DNA of 10,081 nt from JAHCHG01 sp041745765. Lineage in GTDB: Bacteria; Acidobacteriota; Blastocatellia; Pyrinomonadales; Pyrinomonadaceae. The stretch covers positions 1-10,081 of the forward strand of contig JBGTIH010000147.1 of the NCBI GenBank assembly GCA_041745765.1, in the 5' to 3' direction. Made by a program: the position numbers and the translations under genes. Shown in pieces: positions 1 to 6,534 of the stretch; position 1 is the stretch's first letter, and each line of letters begins with the position of its first letter. A model generated the notes under the pieces. The model was not told the DNA's origin. It ran no database searches and saw nothing but the letters and a program-made list of their open reading frames with translations.

Positions 1-23
1 AGTTTTGTAAGATTTTGGTTTTA

Positions 24-99
24 GTTCAAATTCCACGCTTCAGCGTGTTTCCGCCACCGAAGCGCGGCGGAAAGGCAAACTAAAGTTTGGACTCTGAAC
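24..99. repeat. REP-like cluster of three hairpins with terminal inverted heads
   Basis: Three consecutive inverted repeats are visible. CACGC/GCGTG (34-38 with 43-47) has a 4-nt loop. TTTCCGCC/GGCGGAAA (48-55 with 66-73) has a 10-nt loop. CAAACT/AGTTTG (76-81 with 84-89) is a tight palindrome. The block is bracketed by imperfect inverted copies of one head sequence: GTTCAAATTCC at 24-34 and, on the minus strand, GTTCAGAGTCC at 99-89. This head-palindrome-spacer-palindrome-head layout is that of a paired REP element (BIME), typically mobilised by a RAYT (TnpA-REP) transposase. No RAYT gene lies in the window, so the family assignment is inference. It sits about 180 bp past the end of recG and could also slow or stabilise the recG transcript. 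Confidence 0.6.
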
Positions 100-195
100 A
101 CGACACATTATGTTACAAAATTTATTCTCACCTGCTTAATTTGCTCAAATTTTTATTGAAATATACTTAAACAGGCAATTTTTACACTATCAAGA

Positions 196-264
196 GATTA
201 AATCTATTATTAAAATTTAATCAAATATTAGAAAAAAAAACAATGATTAAAATGTTTTTTTTTC
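196..264 (-). terminator. A/T-rich inverted repeats downstream of recG, possible bidirectional terminator
   Basis: Two inverted repeats lie just past the recG stop codon. The first is perfect: GAAAAAAAAACA at 231-242 pairs with TGTTTTTTTTTC at 253-264 around a 10-nt loop, giving A- and T-tracts on both strands. The second is GATTAAAT at 196-203 pairing with ATTTAATC at 215-222. The perfect one has the layout of a bidirectional factor-independent terminator, but its stem is nearly all A-T and would be weak. The call therefore rests on position (16 bp after recG) and symmetry rather than on stem strength. Confidence 0.4.
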
Positions 265-279
265 GTAATACTCAAATAA

Positions 280-2622
280 TTAACCGATTCCTGCAAGTTT
301 AAACCTTGTGTCTGCTTTAGTTATTTCAATCAGGTGCGATGTTTCCTGAGTTAAACGCTTTGAAGTCAAATAAAACTCTGCTTCTTTACGCGCTTTTTCC
401 AAAATCTCCAGATCACGTATGATATTCCCAATCTTGAAGGTTTGAATACCTGATTGTCTTGTTCCTAAAATTTCGCCTTGTCCACGAATTTCCAAATCTT
501 TTTCGGCGATGCGAAATCCGTCGCTTGTTTCTTCCATAATTCCGAGCCGCTCTTTGGCAACGGCGGTTTTTTTGTCGCCGGTTAAAAGTACGCAAAATGA
601 TTGTTCGGCACCTCGCCCGACTCTGCCGCGAAGTTGATGAAGCTGTGATAAACCGAACCGCTCGGCGTGTTCGATAATCATTAAACTGGCGTTCGGTACA
701 TCAACTCCTACTTCTATTACGGTCGTTGAAACTAAAATGTTTAAATTGCCTCTGACGAATTCGCCCATTATTTCTTCTTTTTCCGCGCCTTTCATCTTGC
801 CGTGAAGAAGTCCGACTTTGAAATGCGGAAAAATTTTATCGCGCAGTTCTTCAAACATCTCGGTTGCGGCTTTCAAATCCATTTTCTCCGATTCTTCGAT
901 CAGCGGATAAACGATATAAACCTGTCTGCCCAGATTTATTTCGCGTTCGATGCCTTTATAAACACCGCCGCGCTGATCTTCGCCGACAACAACCGTTTTA
1001 ACGGGCGTTCTGCCAGGAGGAAGTTCGTCAATCACCGAAACGTCCAGATCGCCGTAAACAGTCATTGCCAGAGAGCGCGGAATCGGTGTCGCAGTCATAA
1101 CCAGAATATCGGGATTAAAACCGCGTTCACGAAGCTGTGCACGCTGCAAAACTCCGAAACGATGTTGTTCATCAACGACAGCCAAGCCCAATTTTTCAAA
1201 TTCGACGGCATCTTGAATTACGGCGTGTGTTCCTATGACGGCTTGAATCTCGCCTTTTGCAATATCGCCCTGAACTTTTCTTTTTTGCGCGGCTCGTAAA
1301 CTTCCCGTTAAAAGGTCAACGCAATACGGCGAATTTTCAAAAATCATTTTCGCATTGCGAAAATGCTGTTCCGCCAGAATTTCGGTCGGAGCCATCAGTG
1401 CAGTTTGATAACCGTTTTCCATCGCCGCAAACATTGCCAGAAAAGCGACAATAGTTTTTCCGCTGCCGACATCGCCCTGCACTAACCGGTTCATCGGCGC
1501 GTCGGAAGTCATATCGTCAAAAATTCTTTTGATAACTCGTTCCTGTGCGCCGGTTAAAGTAAACGGAAGGAGTTTTTTAATTCTTTCCTGAATTTTGTCG
1601 GAAATTTCGATCAAAGTTCCTTTAGGTTCTTTTGTGCGTTCGCCGCGTTTTAATTGAAGTGCGAATGTAACGCGGAAAAATTCTTCAAAGATCAGGCGCA
1701 AATGCGCGTCGCTTCTGGCTTTTACATAATCTAAAAGACTTACTTTTTCGGGCGGAAAATGAATTTCTTCAATCGCCTGAGCGCGTGAAATCAGTTTTTG
1801 CCGTTTGCATAATTCTTCGGGCAGAGTTTCTGAAATCGAACTTTTATCGAGATTCTGCAAAATATTAAAAACAATCTCGCGTAGACGTTTTGTTTGAAAC
1901 TCGCCGAGCTTGCGATAAACCGGAACGCGCCGCGCCGTATGGATCATCGCAAATTCAGGATTGTCGGCATCTTCTAAATCTTCTTCAACTTTTTCAACGT
2001 TGATCTTTGATTTTTGATCTTTGATCTTTGATTCGTTCTTTACGTCATATTCGAGAAGATTTTTCAAAAGTCCGAAATTTTCGATATCTGCAACATTCGG
2101 CAAAATTTCGAGTTCGTCGTCGGGTTTGGTGATTTTCAGCCCGTAAGTATTGCGGCGCGAATCCCATTCCCATTTGCCGTAAGCGATAAAGCGTGTGCCG
2201 CGCTCAAATTTTTTCTGCCAGTAATTGACGATATGATGTGCTTGTTTTCCCGAAACAAACCACCAAATAACAACGGGTTTTCGCGTTCGTTCCGCGTCCG
2301 ATCCGGTAACTTCAAAAATATAGAGCGGCGGCGCACCTTTGGCGCGGTTTTTACCGACGCGAAAACCGCCGGAAACTCTCGTATAAATCTCGACCGATGC
2401 TTCTAAACCTTCATAAATTTCGTCAATCTGAATCAAATTCGAGCGGTCTTCATAACGCATCGGAAAATAATTCAAAAGGTCTTCGACGGTTGCTTCCCCA
2501 AGATCACTCTTATTTGCAAAAACCGCAGCAGCCATTGCCAATTTGCGCGACTTTGCGCTCGATAAACCGGCAATATCGAAACTGTGAAGTTCAAGCAAAG
2601 GGGTTTGCAGTTTGAGATTCAT
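280..2622 (-). CDS. recG: ATP-dependent DNA helicase RecG
   Basis: RecG is a superfamily 2 monomeric translocase that regresses stalled replication forks and branch-migrates Holliday junctions and R-loops. The 780-residue product carries all the family hallmarks: an N-terminal wedge/OB region (about 1-330, including the FPMRYEDR segment), Walker A GDVGSGKT near residue 383, the RecG-type DEQH box at about 484-487, TATPIPRSLAM shortly after, an IEVGVDVPNA motif V, and the QLRGRVGRG motif VI near 663-671. It is longer than E. coli RecG (693 residues). Part of the excess is a charged, low-complexity stretch at about residues 190-225, encoded partly by a heptanucleotide tandem repeat (2001-2035). 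The ATG at 2622 has no clear Shine-Dalgarno. It lies 70 bp after the upstream TonB-C/SLH gene on the same strand and may share its transcript. A weak promoter-like pair (TTTACA, then TTTATA after 18 bp, minus strand) lies in that gap. Confidence 0.97.
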   Translation of the reverse strand: MNLKLQTPLLELHSFDIAGLSSAKSRKLAMAAAVFANKSDLGEATVEDLLNYFPMRYEDRSNLIQIDEIYEGLEASVEIYTRVSGGFRVGKNRAKGAPPLYIFEVTGSDAERTRKPVVIWWFVSGKQAHHIVNYWQKKFERGTRFIAYGKWEWDSRRNTYGLKITKPDDELEILPNVADIENFGLLKNLLEYDVKNESKIKDQKSKINVEKVEEDLEDADNPEFAMIHTARRVPVYRKLGEFQTKRLREIVFNILQNLDKSSISETLPEELCKRQKLISRAQAIEEIHFPPEKVSLLDYVKARSDAHLRLIFEEFFRVTFALQLKRGERTKEPKGTLIEISDKIQERIKKLLPFTLTGAQERVIKRIFDDMTSDAPMNRLVQGDVGSGKTIVAFLAMFAAMENGYQTALMAPTEILAEQHFRNAKMIFENSPYCVDLLTGSLRAAQKRKVQGDIAKGEIQAVIGTHAVIQDAVEFEKLGLAVVDEQHRFGVLQRAQLRERGFNPDILVMTATPIPRSLAMTVYGDLDVSVIDELPPGRTPVKTVVVGEDQRGGVYKGIEREINLGRQVYIVYPLIEESEKMDLKAATEMFEELRDKIFPHFKVGLLHGKMKGAEKEEIMGEFVRGNLNILVSTTVIEVGVDVPNASLMIIEHAERFGLSQLHQLRGRVGRGAEQSFCVLLTGDKKTAVAKERLGIMEETSDGFRIAEKDLEIRGQGEILGTRQSGIQTFKIGNIIRDLEILEKARKEAEFYLTSKRLTQETSHLIEITKADTRFKLAGIG
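2001..2035. repeat. Heptanucleotide tandem repeat inside recG
   Basis: Consecutive 7-bp units read TGATCTT, TGATTTT, TGATCTT, TGATCTT and TGATTCG on the plus strand (2001-2035); on the coding strand the unit is ATCAAAG. The array adds a lysine-rich stretch (NESKIKDQKSKIN) within the wedge domain of RecG. Its period matches the other short arrays in this window although the unit sequence differs. Confidence 0.85.
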
Positions 2623-2692
2623 TTGACGGATTTTATCATAAGATTTTACATTTGTTATAAATTTTGGAGTGTAAAGAATTGTAAATTTGATT

Positions 2693-3658
2693 TTAGCGGG
2701 ATTCGGGCAATACTTTATAGCTCAAAACCTGCATACTTTCGTGCAAAAACAAAGCAAATTCGCCGCGTGTGAAAAATTGTCCGGCATATTCGGTTTTTTC
2801 AAAATTAACCGGAACGCTTTCTTTACCAAAAATATTCGTCCATAACTCGATCACATCGTTTTTTAAAACCGGATTATTGCCCTGAAATCTCAAATCTTCC
2901 GTAACTAAAGAAATGTCGTAAGTTTGCAGGAGAATTCCGACTGATCTGTAAAAAGGCTGTTTTCTGTTAATTTCTTTAATCGAATTGAGTGAAGTCAGAT
3001 TTTGCGGATTATGAGCGCGAAATAATTTGATTTGAAGCGTGTTTTTTTTTGCTTCGGCGGCACGCTTTGCCAGCAAATCGAGCGTCAAACGCAAAAAATG
3101 AGCAAAATCGCCGCGTGTCAGAGGCGCATTTTCATAAAACTTTTTATCTTGATATCCGAAACTGATTTTATAGTTTTCTGTCAGATTTGAAATTGCTTCA
3201 AAATACGGTGAATCTGTTTTAACATCGGCTAATTCGGAGATATTTTGCGGGGAAAAATAACTGTTGACAGATATTTGCGGAATGAAGTTGTAAATTATCA
3301 ATGCGGAAACTTTGATTGCTTTTCCGTCGCAGTCGGTCGGGCTGAATTTTACTCTCTGAGCGGCTTTACCGGCGATTTCCAAAAAATCCCGGTTTCCTTC
3401 AATTTTTAAGATTTTGCCAGTATTTCCATTTTCTTCAACTTCTACCAAAACACTAACAGTTCCGCCGCTGCGAGATTTTTGCGCTTCGGGCGGATAAACG
3501 GGTTCGTAAAAAAAAATGATTTTCCCTAATTCTAATTCGGCGCACCTTTCAGCGAAATTTTCACTTAAAATCTGTGGTAAAACCTCAACTCTGTCTTTAG
3601 ATTGAGCAAAAATGCCGGGAGGCAAAACTATAAAAATTAAAAGCAAAACTCGTAACAT
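2693..3658 (-). CDS. Exported TonB C-terminal domain protein with SLH-like repeats
   Basis: The 321-residue product begins with a clear signal peptide (MLRVLLLIFIVLPPGIFA, cleavage probably after A18), so it acts beyond the inner membrane. Residues about 54-126 match the TonB C-terminal fold: YPPEAQKSRSGGTVSVLVEV, then KAAQRVKFSP and a closing IIYNF strand. There is no TonB N-terminal anchor or Pro-rich linker, so it is not a classical energy transducer. Residues about 145-190 resemble an S-layer homology repeat (SPYFEAISNL, then APLTRGDFAHFL). Residues about 234-305 look like a second, interrupted SLH copy ending FFTRGEFALFL. A TTG at 3676 would add six residues. I prefer ATG 3658 because the signal peptide starts there and GGAG at 3671-3674 lies upstream, though at a long 12-nt spacing. 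The exact role is unknown; envelope or peptidoglycan attachment is inference. Confidence 0.8.
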   Translation of the reverse strand: MLRVLLLIFIVLPPGIFAQSKDRVEVLPQILSENFAERCAELELGKIIFFYEPVYPPEAQKSRSGGTVSVLVEVEENGNTGKILKIEGNRDFLEIAGKAAQRVKFSPTDCDGKAIKVSALIIYNFIPQISVNSYFSPQNISELADVKTDSPYFEAISNLTENYKISFGYQDKKFYENAPLTRGDFAHFLRLTLDLLAKRAAEAKKNTLQIKLFRAHNPQNLTSLNSIKEINRKQPFYRSVGILLQTYDISLVTEDLRFQGNNPVLKNDVIELWTNIFGKESVPVNFEKTEYAGQFFTRGEFALFLHESMQVLSYKVLPESR

Positions 3659-3943
3659 CTGAAATTCAAACTCCAACTTAAATTATTAGACGATTTTTGA
3701 ATAGAAATTATTCACGTGCGTAACTTCAAGATAACACAGAGAATAAGAAAATTTGTTCTTTGTAGATTTTTTTTTGTAATTTTAAATAAACCAATTCTTA
3801 ATTTATCTGACTTTCGAAAGAAATCTTACACTCAAAAATTTTATTGATAAATGTGTAGATGCAAACAAAATATTTTAGTATCAGCGATTTTAAAATTCTC
3901 ATTTTCGGTTATAATTTCAAAATCGTTGACAATCATACAAAAA
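3659..3943. other. Divergent intergenic region
   Basis: This AT-rich spacer separates the minus-strand TonB-C/SLH gene from the plus-strand ArgH homologue and must hold promoters for both directions. Visible symmetric sites are TGAATA/TATTCA (3698-3714, 5-nt centre), about 40 bp from the minus-strand start, and the perfect palindrome CTTTCGAAAG (3811-3820). Either could be an operator, but short palindromes are expected by chance in DNA of this composition. A minus-strand promoter-like pair, TTGAAG then TTCTAT at 17 bp, is weak. No small coding gene with a credible start is seen. Confidence 0.5.
3888..3915 (+). promoter_or_regulatory. Candidate promoter of the argH-like/tilS pair
   Basis: A perfect -10 hexamer TATAAT lies at 3910-3915, with a poor -35 (TTTTAA at 3888-3893, 16-bp spacer). 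Transcription would begin near 3922, leaving a leader of about 20 nt before ATG 3944. This supports choosing 3944 over the upstream in-frame ATG at 3851, which would lie before the start site. The -35 is weak, so the call rests on the -10 and its position. Confidence 0.4.
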
Positions 3944-5296
3944 ATGACAGAAGAAATTACAAAAAAAGAGAAAATTTTCGGAGAATTTAATAATTCATTC
4001 AAGTTCGACCAAAGGCTGTTTAAATCTGACATTCGCGTCAATATTGCTTATTGTAACGCGCTTTTTAACGCCGGAATTCTGACGCGACAGGAATCAGAAC
4101 ACATCAAAAACGGTTTGCAAATAATTGCCAAACGTGCCGAATTCGACCGCAATTATTTTGACGAATCTCCGGCAAGCGACATTCACACTTTTATCGAATT
4201 GAGGCTCATTCAGTTAATCGGCGATACGGGCAGAAAACTTCAAACCGGAAAAAGTCGGATTGATCAAATTAGCACGATATTTCGGCTTTGGCTAAGATCT
4301 GAAATCGAAGAACTCTCTGAAAATACGACCGGTTTGCAGAAAATTTTGATTCAAATTGCTGAAAAATATCGTGTTGCGGTTTTGCCTGCATACATTCATT
4401 TGAAAAAAAATCAACCGATTTTATGGACGCACTGGTGTCTTGCATATTTTGAAATGTTTGTACGCGATTTGGAAAGATTGGACGAAGTCTGGCGGCGCGT
4501 CAATATTTTACCGTTTGGTTCGGGCGATTCGGCGGGAACTTCACTTGAGATTGATCGCGAAGAAATGGCTCGTGTTTTGGGGTTTGAAGGAATTTCTTCA
4601 AACAGTCTTGATGCCGTTTCCGACCGCGATTTTGTCGTCGAATTTATAAATGCTTCGGTTTTGCTGATGATTCATCTGTCGCGTCTTTCCGAAGATTTAC
4701 TTCTTTATTCTTCTGCGGAATTCGGATTTATCGAGTTCGAAAAAAACTTGCAAAATGAAACTTCGCTCGAATTGATTCGCGGAAAAACCGGGCGGATTTT
4801 CGGACATCAAACCGCACTTCAAACAACGCTGAAAAGCTTGCCGATCGGTTACACCAAAGATTTGCAGGAAACGCAAGAAGCCGTTTTTGATACGATTGAA
4901 ACGCTTAAAAAATGTCTGAAAGTTTTGGGCGAAGTCTTAATGAATTTGCGCCTTAATGAAGACAAGATGCGAGAATCGGCAAAACAGATTCAAAATTCGG
5001 ACGAGTTGATAAATTATCTGGTAAATCAAGGCGTTTCAATCGGTACGGTAAAAGATTCGATTGATAAAATTGTTCTGTATGCAAGATCGAAAAATAGAAA
5101 TTTCGATGAATTAAGCCTTTCTGAATTGCAGAGTTTTTCAAACGAATTTAAGGAAGATATTTTTGACTATCTGAGCTTGGAACAAATTATGTCAAGAAAA
5201 AATCAAATCGGCGGAACGTCGCCGGAGATGGTTTTTGAAGCGTTGGACGCAGCAAAATATGCTTTAGAAATGGAAAATCAAACAGATTCTGAATGA
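3944..5296 (+). CDS. Argininosuccinate lyase homologue lacking the catalytic signature loop
   Basis: The 450-residue product is clearly of the argininosuccinate lyase (ArgH) branch of the fumarase/aspartase superfamily: FKFDQRLFKSDI at the N-terminus, SLDAVSDRDFV from about residue 221, EFGFIEF near 259-265 and LIRGKTGRIFGH from 277. Active-site positions are altered. The substrate-binding HTGRSRNDQ reads QTGKSRIDQ (100-108). The THLQ motif reads IHLK (151-154), keeping the general acid/base His152 but losing the Thr. The family signature GSSxMPxKxNxD, which carries the catalytic Ser, is missing: only 11 residues (266-276) link FIEF to LIRG, where about 21 are usual. The frame is otherwise open, near the normal 450-470 length, and ends in an ATGA overlap with tilS. 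Normal lyase activity is unlikely. I infer a pseudoenzyme or a new function; a recently inactivated copy is the alternative. An ATG at 3851 would add 31 residues not part of the family fold. Confidence 0.85.
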   Translation: MTEEITKKEKIFGEFNNSFKFDQRLFKSDIRVNIAYCNALFNAGILTRQESEHIKNGLQIIAKRAEFDRNYFDESPASDIHTFIELRLIQLIGDTGRKLQTGKSRIDQISTIFRLWLRSEIEELSENTTGLQKILIQIAEKYRVAVLPAYIHLKKNQPILWTHWCLAYFEMFVRDLERLDEVWRRVNILPFGSGDSAGTSLEIDREEMARVLGFEGISSNSLDAVSDRDFVVEFINASVLLMIHLSRLSEDLLLYSSAEFGFIEFEKNLQNETSLELIRGKTGRIFGHQTALQTTLKSLPIGYTKDLQETQEAVFDTIETLKKCLKVLGEVLMNLRLNEDKMRESAKQIQNSDELINYLVNQGVSIGTVKDSIDKIVLYARSKNRNFDELSLSELQSFSNEFKEDIFDYLSLEQIMSRKNQIGGTSPEMVFEALDAAKYALEMENQTDSE

Positions 5297-6366
5297 ACAA
5301 TTTTGTCCGCAATTTATTGACCGAATGGCGCAAACTTGATTTGCCGTTTGAAGATGAAACTTTTGTTGTCGCTGTTTCGGGCGGCGCGGATTCGGTCAGT
5401 CTGGCGCTTGCTTTAAATGAATTAAAACAGCGGAAAAAATTGAATCTGCGTTTTGTTATCGCCCATTTTAATCACGATCTGCGCGGCAAGGAAAGCTCAG
5501 ACGACGAAAATTTTGTCAAACAATTAACCGGAAAATTCGGTTTTGAACTCGCTTTGAAAAAAGGTGATTTTTCAAAAAACAAAGGAAATCTCGAACAAAA
5601 TGCGCGAATCGCCAGATATAATTTTTTAATCGAAACCGCCGAAAATCTAAATGCTTTCGGAATTTTAACGGCGCACACGCTCAACGATCAAGCCGAAACC
5701 TTTTTGATAAATCTGATTCGCGGCAGCGGTCTCGAAGGCTTGGGCGCGATGCGCTCGATTCGTCATCAAATTTCAAGTTTCAAGTTTCAAATTTCAAATT
5801 TTGAAGAAAATAAATCCGAAATCCGCAATCCGAAATCCGCAATCAAAATCGTACGTCCTTTATTAAATTGGGCAAAGCGCGAGATGACAGAAGAATTTTG
5901 CCGAGAATGTGGAATCGAGTATCGGTACGACACGATGAACGAAGATTTGGCTTTTCAGCGCGTGCGTATAAGAAAAATTTTGCTTCCTTTGCTCAAAGAT
6001 TTCAATCCGAAAATTGTTGAAAATCTGGCAAAAACTGCTTTTCTTTTGCAAGAGGATTTTGAAGCATTAGAAAAAATATCAGAACTCGGAATTGCTGGTT
6101 TTGAAAATAGTCTAAATAAAAATAATGAAAAAACAGATTTAGAAATTAAAGAATTAAAAAATTTATTCCCGACAATGCGGCGGAAAATCTTGCGTGATTG
6201 GCTCAAATATCACCGCGGCGATCTGAGAAGCCTTGATACAAAGCATATCGAAGCGATCGAAAATTTGATCTTAAGCCGTAAAAGCGGAAAAAAAATCGAA
6301 TTGCCGAATCAACAATTTATATTCAAAGAAAAAGGGAAAATCTTTTTTACGACAAAGAAAGGTTGA
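5293..6366 (+). CDS. tilS: tRNA(Ile)-lysidine synthase TilS
   Basis: TilS attaches lysine to C34 of the CAU-anticodon isoleucine tRNA using ATP, so that the tRNA reads AUA and is charged with Ile. The 357-residue product shows the N-type PP-loop SGGADS (29-34), the HFNHDLRG motif (58-65), LEQNARIARYNFL, the TAHTLNDQAETFLINLIRGSG block, and IVRPLL followed by RVRIRKILLPLL. It is shorter than E. coli TilS (432 residues), so it probably lacks the full C-terminal tRNA-binding extension, as in the short Aquifex type. An extra segment (about residues 158-185) between GLGAM and IVRPLL is encoded by two heptanucleotide arrays. The start overlaps the ArgH-like stop by 4 nt (ATGA) with no Shine-Dalgarno, which implies translational coupling. 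Confidence 0.96.
   Translation: MNNFVRNLLTEWRKLDLPFEDETFVVAVSGGADSVSLALALNELKQRKKLNLRFVIAHFNHDLRGKESSDDENFVKQLTGKFGFELALKKGDFSKNKGNLEQNARIARYNFLIETAENLNAFGILTAHTLNDQAETFLINLIRGSGLEGLGAMRSIRHQISSFKFQISNFEENKSEIRNPKSAIKIVRPLLNWAKREMTEEFCRECGIEYRYDTMNEDLAFQRVRIRKILLPLLKDFNPKIVENLAKTAFLLQEDFEALEKISELGIAGFENSLNKNNEKTDLEIKELKNLFPTMRRKILRDWLKYHRGDLRSLDTKHIEAIENLILSRKSGKKIELPNQQFIFKEKGKIFFTTKKG
5765..5804. repeat. Heptanucleotide tandem repeat A inside tilS
   Basis: The units TTTCAAG, TTTCAAG, TTTCAAA and TTTCAAA (5771-5798) follow each other exactly every 7 bp, with decayed flanking units ATCAAA before and TTTTGAA after. In the TilS frame they encode SSFKFQISNF, part of a peptide insertion absent from typical TilS. 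Confidence 0.85.
5812..5846. repeat. Heptanucleotide tandem repeat B inside tilS
   Basis: The units AAATCCG, AAATCCG, CAATCCG, AAATCCG and CAATCAA run in register from 5812 to 5846. They encode SEIRNPKSAIK. The array lies about 10 bp after the first array but has a different unit, so the two probably arose separately or by repeated seeding of the same site. Confidence 0.85.
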
Positions 6367-6534
6367 AAAAAGCACGACGTACAACTACAATCAAAGGTTA
6401 GGTTTTGAAAACCTTGCGTATATTTGAAAGAACAACGAAAGAGAGGAAACTTTCATCTTAAATCTTGTAACGAAATTGAGAGATGAAACTTTAACTAATT
6501 TTTAGGTGAAAGTTATTTTTTTGGAGGCAATAAG
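6367..6534 (+). promoter_or_regulatory. ftsH leader with competing stems and a short palindrome
   Basis: This 168-bp gap between tilS and ftsH has no gene and no T-tract terminator. It contains the palindrome AGGTTTTGAAAACCT (6400-6414), a possible operator or small hairpin. It also contains three mutually complementary segments. Segment A (6448-6458, AACTTTCATCT) pairs with B (AGATGAAA, 6481-6488, 8 bp). A also pairs with C (AGGTGAAAGTT, 6504-6514: 11 pairs, one of them G-U). B (AACTTT, 6487-6492) pairs with C (AAAGTT, 6509-6514). C ends 8 nt before the ftsH Shine-Dalgarno. The arrangement allows alternative folds of the kind used for attenuation or temperature sensing. No strong promoter is evident; TATATT at 6419-6424 lacks a good -35. 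Confidence 0.45.
6523..6527 (+). promoter_or_regulatory. Strong ribosome binding site fixing the TTG start of ftsH
   Basis: GGAGG is followed by a 7-nt spacer and then TTG at 6535. No ATG or GTG is in the right place, and the encoded N-terminus leads directly into the first membrane helix, so this site decides the unusual UUG start. Confidence 0.85.

Noticed and set aside
1..279. A CRISPR-like or integron attC-like site at the left end, considered because of the clustered hairpins.
   Set aside because: The hairpins have different sequences and there are no regularly spaced identical repeats or spacers, nor any attC core sites or integrase. A REP-type cluster fits better.
802..1299. A 165-codon plus-strand frame inside recG.
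   Set aside because: It lies opposite the helicase motifs of recG and shows no family resemblance, so it is a coding shadow.
3926..3931. A perfect -35 hexamer TTGACA upstream of the ArgH-like gene.
   Set aside because: It is only 12 bp before the ATG, so any matching -10 would fall inside the coding sequence and produce an RNA lacking the start.
3851..3943. A 31-residue hydrophobic N-terminal extension of the ArgH-like protein from ATG 3851, resembling a signal peptide.
   Set aside because: Family similarity begins after residue 32, the TATAAT at 3910-3915 lies inside the extension, and an exported ASL homologue would be unexpected. ATG 3944 gives the normal family length.
6394..6415. A tilS terminator formed by AAGGTT/AACCTT or by AGGTTTTGAAAACCT.
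   Set aside because: No T-tract follows either stem, so it is not a factor-independent terminator; it is noted only as a palindrome in the ftsH leader.
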